From Pseudomonas palleroniana (GTDB lineage: Bacteria; Pseudomonadota; Gammaproteobacteria; Pseudomonadales; Pseudomonadaceae): a DNA stretch of 64,000 nt. A program made the translations under genes and the position numbers. The notes under the pieces were generated by a model. It made no database searches and was not told where the DNA came from. It saw only the letters and a list, made by a program, of their open reading frames with translations. This document shows, piece by piece, positions 33,586-46,362 of this stretch. The stretch's first letter is position 1. Every line of letters begins with the position of its first letter. The DNA is taken from the NCBI RefSeq assembly GCF_003031675.1, contig NZ_PYWX01000052.1, positions 25,265 through 89,264 on the forward strand, written 5' to 3'.

Positions 33586-36500
33586 ATGGACCCACTATCG
33601 TCATCGATTTTTTGCAGAAAACGCCCCGCCCAACTCGACACCCTGTACCACTTGATCGATGCAGTCACCCCGCTGGCCAGCCCCGCCTCCAGCGCAGCGG
33701 CTGCCAGCCTCTATTACCGCCCGCTCCCCGGCTCCGAACTCGGCCGACAATGCCAGGCCGCGTTCACTACGCTGCAAAAGCTGGAGGCCGACGAGGACTT
33801 TGTCGAATACCTACACAACCGGCAACCCTCCCAGACGCCCTACACCGACACGCTGCTGGACTCCCTCACCGCCCTCGTCAACACCCCCAGGCAGCCAAAA
33901 CCTGCCATCCCGGAGGTTTTCACGCTGTGCAATCAACCCGTGGTACTGCGCGATATCCCCACCTACTGGACGATGGATGCCGAGGTGCTATTGGCCATCC
34001 TCCATCGCGTCGGCGACGGGCTCAAGAGTGACGGCTCGGTGCGCTTCGATCTCGCGCTCAAATACTACGGCCTGATCCCCCACAGCCCGGCCACTCCCGC
34101 GCAATGGAACAGGCTGCTCGACACGCTACGCGAATGCTGCGCGCTGCTCGCGCTGGGGCATGCCGATCACAATAACGACCTGGAGCCGCTACTGGGCGAC
34201 GCCGGCGATGCAATCATCGTCGGCGTGACGCGTGCGCTGGAGGAGGAACACGGCAAATCGCTGTTCAGCCACATCTTGCCCGACAGCTTTTTTGCCCCCC
34301 AGCAAAAGCTGGCCCGCAGCCAGCCGACCGCACTGTTAAGCGAATACCTGCATCAGCCCCACAGCCTCGAGGTCGGCCGGCGGATCGTCAGCGCACTCGA
34401 CTGGTTCGGCGCAGACCCGACGCAGGACTGCCCCCGGGCAGTGCTGGTCAAACTCGTCTGGCGCGCCCTATGGCTGAGCATCAAGCCCCAGGACGCCGCC
34501 CAGTACGACAACGAACTCAACCGGTTGATCGAACCGTGCGCCCGCTACGCGCAAATCCGCGAGTCCCTACTGCACGACTACCAGCGTGAGTTGGGCGTCG
34601 ACGCCCATGGCGCGGCGCTGGTGCTGTGCGTCGCCAAGGCGCACATCGCCAGCGAGGTATGGGTCGACGACATTCCCGATGAGCTGTCCTACGGCACCAC
34701 CAGTGCCTGGGTGCATTTCAAAAGTGGCTTTCTGCTCGCCGAATGCCTGGCACCCGGCGCGGCGCGGGGTTTCACCTTCGATGAGTTGCACAACCTCTCA
34801 GCTGAGTACTTCCGGGCCTGCGAGGGCGATACCGGGCGACAGGCGCTGGTGACCCTGGCCAGATTGCCACCGACCCTGCACTGGGCGCAGGCCAACGGTT
34901 TGCTGCCCGTGCAAAAGCAGCGCTATACCCCCGAGCAAGTGACCCAGGCGGTTGCGGCACTGGAGCGCCACGAGCGCGAGGTGATCGAGGCGGTCAAGCA
35001 GCTTGTACTCCGGCCACCGGGACGCGCGCAGTTCAGCAGCGACCAAGCCCATGACAAGGCGTTCTATGCCTATTTGCAAACCCCGAAAGCTGCCTATAAA
35101 AAACTGATCAAGACACTGCTCGCGCAAATCCCGCCGGCGGTCGGCGATATCGAGCGCGATGAAGTCCGCGTCTATGCATTGCGCGAGCCGCTGCGCGACG
35201 TCGAAGCCACCTTCGAAACCCCGCGCCGGACCGCCGCCGTACGTGGCCGCACGGGTTTCATCCTGCGCCTGGGCAACCCGCGTCTGGCGAACGCGGCATG
35301 TTACATCGAAGTGTTTCCCGCCCTTGGCGTGATTCGTGTGCGCGACGACATCCGCAGCCTGCTGATCGGTGGCGTGGTCAAGACCCAATCGATTGGCGGC
35401 GCCACCCGCCCCGGCAAGGGCAGTTTTCGCTGCGGCACCTTGCTGGCATTCGACTGGCCGGCCTACCGCAACGGCGCAACGCCCAGGCCCGGCCAGCACC
35501 ATACGCTGATCGCCGACCCCGTTGGCGAGGTGCTGGCACCGCTCGATCTACCCGTCAGTCAGGCGTCCCGCGCCACCAACCACCTCTATGGCGCACGCGC
35601 TGAAGCGCTGGCGCACATGATTGCCGAGCAACACTTTTACTGCGACGAAGTCGCGTTGTTGGATACCACCCGTGAAGCCACCAAGGTACTGGACCTCGGC
35701 GAATACCTCGGCGAGCGCATGGCGTTCTGGGGCAAAGTCCTGGTGCCGTTCTGGGGCCCCATCGAGGACCTCAATTCCAGCGACCCGGAACGCGTGGCCC
35801 TCGGCGGCTTGAGTTTTTTTGCCGATATCGTTGGGTTTGCCCTGCCCCTGGGCAAATACGTGGCCGGCAGTGCCAGGGTGATCGTGCAATCGGGCCGAGC
35901 CGGGATCCGCCTGGCGCTGCCCGCGCTCAAGGCCCTGACGCGGCAGTTGATCATCCAGGTGTTGCAGGAACTCAACCCACTCAGCGCCCTCCCGACCCTT
36001 TTGCGCATGGGCCATTATTACTCGCTCAAATTGCTCTACAAGACCTTGAACACGTTCGGCGAATGGGCGGACGAGATGATTCCGGCCAGCCGTTTGATCC
36101 CGGTAAACCCCACAGGCTGGACGCCACGGCAACCCGGCGACCGACTGTTCGTGGTAGCCGGCACGCCGAATGTGCCGCTGCGTAATGTCGGCAGTAATGC
36201 GCGCCCAGACTGGCGCTTGATTGACGCAGCCTCGGACAGCGTCTTCGGCCCACGCTTTCGCGAACCGGTCACGGTCATGAGCAACAGCGACCCGCACATC
36301 AGCCGCTATGCGGTGTCAGCCCACTGGATCAGCGGGCTTAAGCCGGATTCCCGGGGGATTTTCCACCGACGCGAGTATGGTCAAGCGTTTGTCTGCAACA
36401 TCGATGAGCGCGGCGAGATCGCCGTTTATCAGATCCGCGAGCATTCCTACGGCTACCTCAAGGAAATCGCCGAAGGGAGCGCAAACAGTTTTACCGTCGC

Positions 36501-37971
36501 ACTGGTCAACCCGAAAACCAATCAGGACTTGGGTATCAGGCTGTCCTCGGTGCAGCCCGGCCATTGGTTTTCAAGCCCGACAAGACTCGCGGGCGGCGCG
36601 CCGGATGGCCTGAATGTGCTTACGCCGCCGACCTTGCAAAAGTGGTCGGCCTTCTCCGAGATGGCCCTGAAACTGGCGGCGGACGCCTTCATCAAAAAGC
36701 ACAAGCTCGATCCCGCAGCGTTTCATCAGTTTGTGCATACCCGCGGCGAACTGCGCGGTCGCGGCCAGGAAATGCTCGATCAAGCCAACCGCGCTCGGGT
36801 GCCCGTAACCTTGAAAAACTTGCAACGCTGGCGGCGCATGCCCCAGGCGATGCGGGTCAAGCGCACCCGCGAGGGCTATGCCCACGATCACAACCTCGAC
36901 CCGCAGGCCTTTATCGACCACGTCAATATGGACGGCTCATTCACGCCACTTGGCAAAGTCCTGGAAAAACACAGCCTGCAGCAGTCGTTCAGCCCGCTGA
37001 CCCGGCAAGACCTGGAGGATTGGCACCGCCTGCACGCCCAGACCCAGCCGCATCGTTCGATGGAACACTTCCTCGACCAGCGTAATCTGAACCCGGTGAA
37101 ATGGCGGCAGTATGTCGAAGACAATGGCCAGTTGACCCAGTCCGGGCGCCTGGCGGTGTTTTTTGACCAGCCCCTGCCCAACACACCGCTGGCGCGCAAG
37201 CGCACAGTGCCGGTGCCGGCCGCCAGTCCCTCCAAGGATTCCACCACCCAGACGTCGCCGCGTGAACCCGACACTGAACAGCCTACCCTTGCCGCCAAGC
37301 GCAGCCGTACGCACTACGACGCCGATCGCCCCGATGGGCACCAGATCAACAACGCCGCGCCGATCCTGCAAGATCCCTACAACGTCAACCGCAGCCTGAC
37401 GGCAGACCTGGAGGGCGCGGTGGAGCAGATCAGGATCACCAATGACTGCGGCCTGTTCGACGGGCTCAGGGAGCCCAAGCGCCAGCGGGTGATCGAGGCC
37501 GTGACGGAAGACATCCAGGATTGGATCACCAAGGAAGGCCGTCACCATGACCTGCTGAGCGAACTGTTCGAGGTAAAAAAACTCGACGACGGCCCGGAGC
37601 GCGGCTACTCGCTGGTGGCACGGCGCGATATCCAGCATTTTGATGTGTTGGGGCCGTACACCGGGCGCCTGCATCTGAACGATGCGTCGCTCAGCGCCGA
37701 TATTCTTGAGCATGGCATGCAGCGGGTGTCCGACTATTTATTCCAGACCGCCACCGAGGGCGCGACGATCAGCGGGCATGGCAACAGCAATATGCTCAGC
37801 CTGATCAATACAGGCCAGATGCCCGGCGCGCCACGCGTGGGCAACGACAATGTGGCGGCCGTCTATGCCGGAAAATACATGGTCTTCCTGATCGCCAAGG
37901 ACGACATTCGCGCCGGCAGTGAACTGCTGATGGACTATGGCCCCGCCTACTGGTCACGCCCATCCCCGTAG
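33586..37971 (+). CDS. Large toxin-like protein with C-terminal SET-type methyltransferase domain
   Basis: The 1461-residue product has no signal peptide. Residues 1-800 resemble the body of large Pseudomonas dermonecrotic or membrane-targeted toxins (segments such as YIEVFPALGVIRVRDDI). A hydrophobic stretch near 740-815 (SFFADIVGFALPLGKYVAGS) follows in the same style. Three repeats with cores LDPAAF (1041), LDPQAF (1104) and LNPVKW (1168) are spaced 63-64 residues apart. Basic clusters KRSR (1238) and KRQR (1298) precede a SET domain (about 1325-1457). This has RGYSLVARRDI near 1340, GNSNMLSLIN at 1399-1408 and ELLMDYGPAYW at 1446-1456. SET enzymes methylate protein lysines, as in the effectors NUE and RomA. 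A host-directed role is inferred. Confidence 0.78.
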   Translation: MDPLSSSIFCRKRPAQLDTLYHLIDAVTPLASPASSAAAASLYYRPLPGSELGRQCQAAFTTLQKLEADEDFVEYLHNRQPSQTPYTDTLLDSLTALVNTPRQPKPAIPEVFTLCNQPVVLRDIPTYWTMDAEVLLAILHRVGDGLKSDGSVRFDLALKYYGLIPHSPATPAQWNRLLDTLRECCALLALGHADHNNDLEPLLGDAGDAIIVGVTRALEEEHGKSLFSHILPDSFFAPQQKLARSQPTALLSEYLHQPHSLEVGRRIVSALDWFGADPTQDCPRAVLVKLVWRALWLSIKPQDAAQYDNELNRLIEPCARYAQIRESLLHDYQRELGVDAHGAALVLCVAKAHIASEVWVDDIPDELSYGTTSAWVHFKSGFLLAECLAPGAARGFTFDELHNLSAEYFRACEGDTGRQALVTLARLPPTLHWAQANGLLPVQKQRYTPEQVTQAVAALERHEREVIEAVKQLVLRPPGRAQFSSDQAHDKAFYAYLQTPKAAYKKLIKTLLAQIPPAVGDIERDEVRVYALREPLRDVEATFETPRRTAAVRGRTGFILRLGNPRLANAACYIEVFPALGVIRVRDDIRSLLIGGVVKTQSIGGATRPGKGSFRCGTLLAFDWPAYRNGATPRPGQHHTLIADPVGEVLAPLDLPVSQASRATNHLYGARAEALAHMIAEQHFYCDEVALLDTTREATKVLDLGEYLGERMAFWGKVLVPFWGPIEDLNSSDPERVALGGLSFFADIVGFALPLGKYVAGSARVIVQSGRAGIRLALPALKALTRQLIIQVLQELNPLSALPTLLRMGHYYSLKLLYKTLNTFGEWADEMIPASRLIPVNPTGWTPRQPGDRLFVVAGTPNVPLRNVGSNARPDWRLIDAASDSVFGPRFREPVTVMSNSDPHISRYAVSAHWISGLKPDSRGIFHRREYGQAFVCNIDERGEIAVYQIREHSYGYLKEIAEGSANSFTVALVNPKTNQDLGIRLSSVQPGHWFSSPTRLAGGAPDGLNVLTPPTLQKWSAFSEMALKLAADAFIKKHKLDPAAFHQFVHTRGELRGRGQEMLDQANRARVPVTLKNLQRWRRMPQAMRVKRTREGYAHDHNLDPQAFIDHVNMDGSFTPLGKVLEKHSLQQSFSPLTRQDLEDWHRLHAQTQPHRSMEHFLDQRNLNPVKWRQYVEDNGQLTQSGRLAVFFDQPLPNTPLARKRTVPVPAASPSKDSTTQTSPREPDTEQPTLAAKRSRTHYDADRPDGHQINNAAPILQDPYNVNRSLTADLEGAVEQIRITNDCGLFDGLREPKRQRVIEAVTEDIQDWITKEGRHHDLLSELFEVKKLDDGPERGYSLVARRDIQHFDVLGPYTGRLHLNDASLSADILEHGMQRVSDYLFQTATEGATISGHGNSNMLSLINTGQMPGAPRVGNDNVAAVYAGKYMVFLIAKDDIRAGSELLMDYGPAYWSRPSP

Positions 37972-37992
37972 GGTCGACGATAGCGCGGGGAC

Positions 37993-40284
37993 TCAGAGGT
38001 TTTCATAGCGGTTCATGTCCAGTACACCCTCTTCCACCGGTGTGGTTTCGTGGATGTACCGCGACAGATCGTGAAAGTACTGCCAAAACAGCGGATGACT
38101 GCGACGAATACCCCATCGATCAACGATCTGCTCAAAACCCTTGGCATCCTTGGCGTTCTCCATGGCCGCCACAAACTCAGGCACTTGCTGCGCCGGGATG
38201 TTGAAGATGAAGTTCGGATAGCTGGTCAGTACGCCGGGATAAATAGTCAGCGTATCCAGCCCGGGCTGGTAGCGATAGGCCTCACCCAGCAGGAACGCCA
38301 CGTTACTGTGCGCTCGATTGCGCAGCATGCTGTAGACCTCGCGCTTGCCGCTGGCGGTCTCAATGCGCAGCAAGGTCGCTTCAGGCAATTGGTCGATGAC
38401 CTTGAGCCCGGCCGCCGGGCGTGAGGTCAGGCGGCTGAGCGCCTGTTCGGCGTCCTGCAAGGCCGGCTCGATACCGTCACGCGAGCAAAACGCGCCGGTG
38501 CAGCGGTTGATCGGGTCCGGGCTGACGTTGAGGTCGCCGTAGCGGGCCAGCAACTGGTTGGCGAAGTCGCGTTTCGGGTCTTGCGCGTTGAGGTGCAGGC
38601 CGCTCGGCTTGTCGTCGTCAATCGCCTCATAGTCGAGCCACATCTTCAGTTTCCCGCTGTTCTGGTACCAGTCATCGAGAAAACCGTCGCGGCTGTCAGC
38701 CGGCATCAAGCGCAGGAAGTTCTGCTCGGCGCCGTTGCGGATCAAGTCGAAATACAAGCGCGTCTGGGCCTGGTGCGACACGTTGCCGAACACGTCGAAA
38801 TTTACCGCCAGTTGGTAATAGGTGCGCTCCAGCAGCGGATAGTCGAACAACCACATCGTTTGCGGGACTTCGCCGATCAGGCCTTTGGTGACCGAGGCGC
38901 TGTCAAAGTGACGAAAGATCGTCAGCAACGCATTGTCGTTGCCGGCCCACAGGGTCGACCAACTGGGCGGCGCCACGTCTGCATAGCTGTCGCGGCGCAA
39001 GACTTCGTATTGGTTGCGCTTGTCGCGATAAGCCAGCCACAGGCCGAGCACACTGCCCACGTCATCGTTCTGCCCCGGCATCGCCAGCAACGGCGTGGCC
39101 TGGCCGCGATAACGGGCATCGGTGATGTACAGGTCGTGATCCGGGTCCTGGAACAGGGTCCAGAAGTTATCGCGGATCACATCCGTGGCGATCTGCCCAC
39201 GGCAGACCGGCCCACGAATGAACGTGCGCACAAAATATTCGGCGTTATCCAGCATGAACTGGTAACGCGCCTTGGCCGGGATCGCCTCGAACGTCTCGAA
39301 CGGGTTGGCGCGACGCCCCGGGCCGTAGCCCGGCAAAGCATTCACTTGCCAGTTGCCGGCGTAGAACAGCGCCTTGATGCGGGCCATCTTCTCGGCGCTG
39401 AACGGGTAAGTGATGTGGGTTTTATGCACAATCACCCCCTGCACTGGCCAAAGGCGGTAGTACACCTGGGTACCGGGGTCGTCGTTGGGGCGGCGCGTGG
39501 CGATCAGGTCGATGGGTTGGCCGCTCGGTGTGCGTGAACGGACCCATTGAAAGTAATGTCCAGGCTCGCCGTTCTCGAAATAGATATGCGCCAGGAACAA
39601 GTGCTCGTACAACCAGCGCGCCACCAGGCTCTCGCGGGCGCCGGGCTGGTTGAACAGGTTCTCCCATTGCTGCACCTGCAAGGCTTCACGGGCACTGGGC
39701 GCCAGGCCCTGCTCATCGATCGGCGCACCGGAGGCGAGCCAGCGTTGCAGGGTCTGGTACTGCTGATCGGTGAGGCCGGTGACCGCCAGGGGCATGCCTT
39801 CCTTGGGATGCGCGCCGGCATAGGCGTTGAACTCGCCGGGCATTGCGCACATGTTGTCGCGGTTGAGGCCCAGCACGATGTCTTCAGGCAATTTGGCATT
39901 GGGTTGCAGCGGTGCGTTGTGGCCCAGTTCCAACATGCGTGCCATCAGCGCGGCCTGGCTGCCCTGGGCGTCCAGCACCGAATAGAAACCCTTTTGCTGC
40001 CACGCCTGCTTGCCGAACGCGTCATAGAACAAACGGGTGGTTGGCGTCGCCTGGCTGCGCTCGCCATCGTAAACCGGCGACTTGCTCGCACCGCGCGCCG
40101 CGCCCTCGGCACTGCCCAGGTTGAGTTGGCAGGCGGAGTCGTAGCAGGCGTGGCAGGCCACGCACTTCTCGGTAAAGATCGGCTGAATATCGCGGGTATA
40201 GGAGATCGCCGAAGCGGGACCTTGTGCCTGGGCATAGCCGGCGACCAACGCCAGGACGGCGCTGGTAATAAAACGAAATGGCAT
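37993..40284 (-). CDS. cti: Fatty acid cis/trans isomerase
   Basis: Cti is a periplasmic haem protein that isomerises cis-unsaturated fatty acids of membrane lipids to trans, an emergency response to solvents and heat. The 763-residue product has a signal peptide (MPFRFITSAVLALVAGYAQA) and a cytochrome c haem motif CVACH soon after it. The length matches Pseudomonas Cti. ATG at 40284 is preferred to a longer frame because it gives a proper signal peptide. It diverges from metH and converges with the SET-domain gene. Confidence 0.95.
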   Translation of the reverse strand: MPFRFITSAVLALVAGYAQAQGPASAISYTRDIQPIFTEKCVACHACYDSACQLNLGSAEGAARGASKSPVYDGERSQATPTTRLFYDAFGKQAWQQKGFYSVLDAQGSQAALMARMLELGHNAPLQPNAKLPEDIVLGLNRDNMCAMPGEFNAYAGAHPKEGMPLAVTGLTDQQYQTLQRWLASGAPIDEQGLAPSAREALQVQQWENLFNQPGARESLVARWLYEHLFLAHIYFENGEPGHYFQWVRSRTPSGQPIDLIATRRPNDDPGTQVYYRLWPVQGVIVHKTHITYPFSAEKMARIKALFYAGNWQVNALPGYGPGRRANPFETFEAIPAKARYQFMLDNAEYFVRTFIRGPVCRGQIATDVIRDNFWTLFQDPDHDLYITDARYRGQATPLLAMPGQNDDVGSVLGLWLAYRDKRNQYEVLRRDSYADVAPPSWSTLWAGNDNALLTIFRHFDSASVTKGLIGEVPQTMWLFDYPLLERTYYQLAVNFDVFGNVSHQAQTRLYFDLIRNGAEQNFLRLMPADSRDGFLDDWYQNSGKLKMWLDYEAIDDDKPSGLHLNAQDPKRDFANQLLARYGDLNVSPDPINRCTGAFCSRDGIEPALQDAEQALSRLTSRPAAGLKVIDQLPEATLLRIETASGKREVYSMLRNRAHSNVAFLLGEAYRYQPGLDTLTIYPGVLTSYPNFIFNIPAQQVPEFVAAMENAKDAKGFEQIVDRWGIRRSHPLFWQYFHDLSRYIHETTPVEEGVLDMNRYENL

Positions 40285-40450
40285 GTGCCCAGTCCCGAAT
40301 CGAAGCGTACGCTGAAAAATTGCCGGTGATTCTACAGGGCCATCGCCCCTTCCAACATGAACGATATTCATGCAAAGCCCGGGCATGCTCCAAATCGGCA
40401 CAGGTTTGCTATGATTCATGCCCCCCGTAATGCCTGACCAGAGTAGTCCC

Positions 40451-44161
<3,711 letters not shown>

Positions 44162-44165
44162 CCCT

Positions 44166-44297
44166 GTAGTGAGCGGGCTCGCCCCGCGCTGGGCGGCGCA
44201 GCCGCCCCAACAACGACGCCATGGTGTTTCTGAAAGACCGAGGCGCCCGGATTTGGGGCGGCTTCGCCACCCAGCGCGGGGCAAGCCCGCTCACTAC
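44166..44297. repeat. REPIN-like inverted repeat after metH
   Basis: GTAGTGAGCGGGCTCGCCCC at the left is mirrored by GGGGCAAGCCCGCTCACTAC at the right; the inner arms are GGGCGGCGCAGCCGCCCC and GGGGCGGCTTCGCCACCC. It is the same class as the elements at 23258 and 63907. Confidence 0.9.
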
Positions 44298-44380
44298 AAA
44301 CGGTCAGCGTTTATGCGATTCCGAGTGGCAAGTTACATCGTGCGCCAACCTAGGCCACGACAACTGACCATCCGGCTTGT

Positions 44381-44612
44381 GTAGTGAGCGGGCTCGCCCC
44401 GCGCTGGGCGGCGCAGCCGCTCCAACAAGGACGCCATGGTGTTTCTGAAAGACCGCGGCGACTGTGGGAGGGGGCTTGCTCCCGATGAGGGTGAGTCAGT
44501 CGATAAATTGCTGACTGACACACCCTCATCGGGAGCAAGCCCCCTCCCACAAGTTATTCATCGTCCGTTCTATCGCTTGACTGACTGGCATTAGGACAAG
44601 CCCGCTCACTAC
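44381..44612. repeat. Composite repeat: GI-type REPIN set in a TAGTGAGCGGG-type element
   Basis: The element opens with GTAGTGAGCGGGCTCGCCCC at 44381 and closes with AAGCCCGCTCACTAC at 44612. In place of the expected right half it holds a TGTGGGAGGGG inverted pair (44463-44551) followed by a linker with ACTGACTGGCATTA. That linker is the complement of the one at 15350-15392 beside another GI-type unit. Together with the element at 44166, repeats fill most of the 501-base gap after metH. Confidence 0.85.
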
Positions 44613-44662
44613 GACCCGCCAGCGGCTATGCTCTCTCTCACACACCTTGTGTCGAGGGATGT

Positions 44663-44881
44663 ATGGACGATCCAGTCAACAACAAGCCTCCTACCTTCTG
44701 GCAGATGCTTCACAGCGTCGTGGCTGCCGCCTTCGGCGTACAGAGCGGCAAGAACCGCGCCCGGGACTTTACCCACGGCAAGCCCAGCCACTTTGTAGCG
44801 CTGGGCATTCTGTTTACCGTGGTGTTTGCCTTGACCTTGTTCGGTATCGTCAAGCTCGTGCTGCACCTGGCCGGCGTCTAG
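44663..44881 (+). CDS. DUF2970 family small membrane protein
   Basis: The product has 72 residues. A short hydrophilic start (MDDPVNNKPPTFWQMLHSVV) leads into AAAFGVQSGKNRARDF, the DUF2970 core, and then one membrane helix (about 46-68, VALGILFTVVFALTLFGIV). Function is unknown. The ATG at 44663 follows GAGGGATGT. Its stop overlaps that of the convergent periplasmic binding protein gene by four bases. Confidence 0.87.
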   Translation: MDDPVNNKPPTFWQMLHSVVAAAFGVQSGKNRARDFTHGKPSHFVALGILFTVVFALTLFGIVKLVLHLAGV

Positions 44882-45939
44882 CGCAACAGCAGTTGCAGGC
44901 TGAAGGGGTAACGGTAGGAAGCCGGCTTGTCGACGGCGGACAGTGCACGGAAATCCACCTTTGCCATAGGCTCGAGCAAACGTCGGGCCTGGGCGGTATC
45001 GATCAGTTGGAATAGCGCTTCCTGGCGGTCGCGCCCGCCATGGGCATTGATGTCGACGCCCTTGGCATCATCATTGATCAACACCATCGCCCAACCGCCC
45101 AGGGTAAAATGCCCGGCCACCAAGGTTGTCAGCCGCCCGTCCATGCGCGCGTTCAAGACCTCCGGCGAGCTGTTGAGCGCACTGAACAGCACGTCCTTGC
45201 CGGGTACGCGGCCGCTGTCTTGCAGGGCCTGCATCGCGCCCAGCGCCATCTCGTCATTGGCCGACCACACCAGCGTCGTCTGCGGGTAGCGCTTGAATAG
45301 CAGCGTGGCCTGCTCATAGGCGCGCTGGCGGTTCCACTCGCCATAGACCAGCTGGCGCAGGCGCACCTGCGGGTGTTCGGCCAGAGCGCGACGCAGGCCC
45401 TGCTCACGCAGCAAGGCCGCCGGAGTGGTCTTGACGCCGGAGAATGCCAACAGCTCTATGGTCTCGCCAGGCGCCACCGAGCCGTGAGCACGCAGCAGGT
45501 CGTTGAGCATCAGGTAACCGGCCTGCTCGTCGTTGGACACCATACTGCCGAGCCAATTAACGCCGCTGCCGAGCATTTGCGCCTGATCAGCCGTCAGCGC
45601 GTTATTCACGAGCAATAACTTGACCCCACTGCCTTGGGCCATGCGCAGAATCTGCGGGGCGACGTACTGTTCGTTGACCAGCACCAGATAGTCGGGGCGC
45701 TCGGCACCTTGCAGCGCTTCCCGGGCCTGGGCCAGGGTGTTGCGAGTGTCGCGCTCGGAATAACGCACGCGCAAATCCAGGCCGAGGTCCTTGGCCGCGG
45801 CCTGCATGAATTGCGCATAACTGACCCAGAAGGTTTCCGTCGACAGGCCGGGATTGAGAAACACCACCGACGCGGCCTGGGCCATCGTCCCGTACGCCGC
45901 CCCCAGCAACCACACACACGTAATCAGAACCTTCAACAT
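44878..45939 (-). CDS. Periplasmic substrate-binding protein (sugar/LuxP-like class)
   Basis: The 353-residue product has a signal peptide (about 1-23, LKVLITCVWLLGAAYGTMAQA). Its two-lobed periplasmic-binding fold is of the ribose/LuxP type, with VVFLNPGLSTETFWVSYAQF at the start, LVWSANDEMALGAMQAL and the hinge region SALNSSPEVLNA. No transporter genes flank it, so it may be an orphan binding protein or a sensor partner rather than part of a local ABC operon. In-frame ATGs at 45939 and 45960 both give a signal peptide; 45939 is chosen with modest confidence. Confidence 0.82.
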   Translation of the reverse strand: MLKVLITCVWLLGAAYGTMAQAASVVFLNPGLSTETFWVSYAQFMQAAAKDLGLDLRVRYSERDTRNTLAQAREALQGAERPDYLVLVNEQYVAPQILRMAQGSGVKLLLVNNALTADQAQMLGSGVNWLGSMVSNDEQAGYLMLNDLLRAHGSVAPGETIELLAFSGVKTTPAALLREQGLRRALAEHPQVRLRQLVYGEWNRQRAYEQATLLFKRYPQTTLVWSANDEMALGAMQALQDSGRVPGKDVLFSALNSSPEVLNARMDGRLTTLVAGHFTLGGWAMVLINDDAKGVDINAHGGRDRQEALFQLIDTAQARRLLEPMAKVDFRALSAVDKPASYRYPFSLQLLLR

Positions 45940-46015
45940 GGTTGTCCGAGCCTTGAACATTGACCGCCATGATAGTGGCATTGCGACAGTCAATCGAGGC
46001 TCAGCGACAGCCTTT

Positions 46016-46129
46016 TTACTGGTGGCTCACCCAGAATACTGCGGTGCCCACCACCAGAACGATCAAAAACAAAATCGCCCAGGCATCAACGGTACTGTCA
46101 GGTTTACGGGCCTTTGTAGAATTGCTCAT
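46016..46129 (-). CDS. Small single-pass membrane protein (37 aa)
   Basis: The ORF starts MSNSTKARKPDSTVDAWAIL and continues as one membrane helix (FLIVLVVGTAVFWV) ending SHQ. An AGAGGCG ribosome-binding site is placed 8 bases before the ATG at 46129, which is better than the longer frame starting at 46243. Small proteins of this kind are common next to cysI in pseudomonads as far as I recall. Function is unknown. Confidence 0.7.
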   Translation of the reverse strand: MSNSTKARKPDSTVDAWAILFLIVLVVGTAVFWVSHQ

Positions 46130-46222
46130 CGCATCGCCTCTTGTCGGTTTTATAGGTGACTGCACTAAGACTCGACCACAGTAAAGTTCATGATTGCCCG
46201 CATGACAAATGTGGGTATCGCG

Positions 46223-46252
46223 ATAACCGTTCTCATTAGTCAATTTGGTTAT
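46223..46252. promoter_or_regulatory. Inverted repeat upstream of cysI
   Basis: ATAACC at 46223-46228 and GGTTAT at 46247-46252 are perfect inverted arms 18 bases apart, 110 bases before the cysI start. It is a candidate site for a LysR-type sulfur regulator (CysB-, Cbl- or FinR-like). Assignment is inference. Confidence 0.4.
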
Positions 46253-46362
46253 TTACATATACTCAAACATCACTTTTGCGCATAAACGCAAACTGGTATC
46301 GTGCGCCGGCTCCGTTGGGAGTGCGCGGCCGTGCGCGCAGATTTGCCGAGAACAGGACCTAT

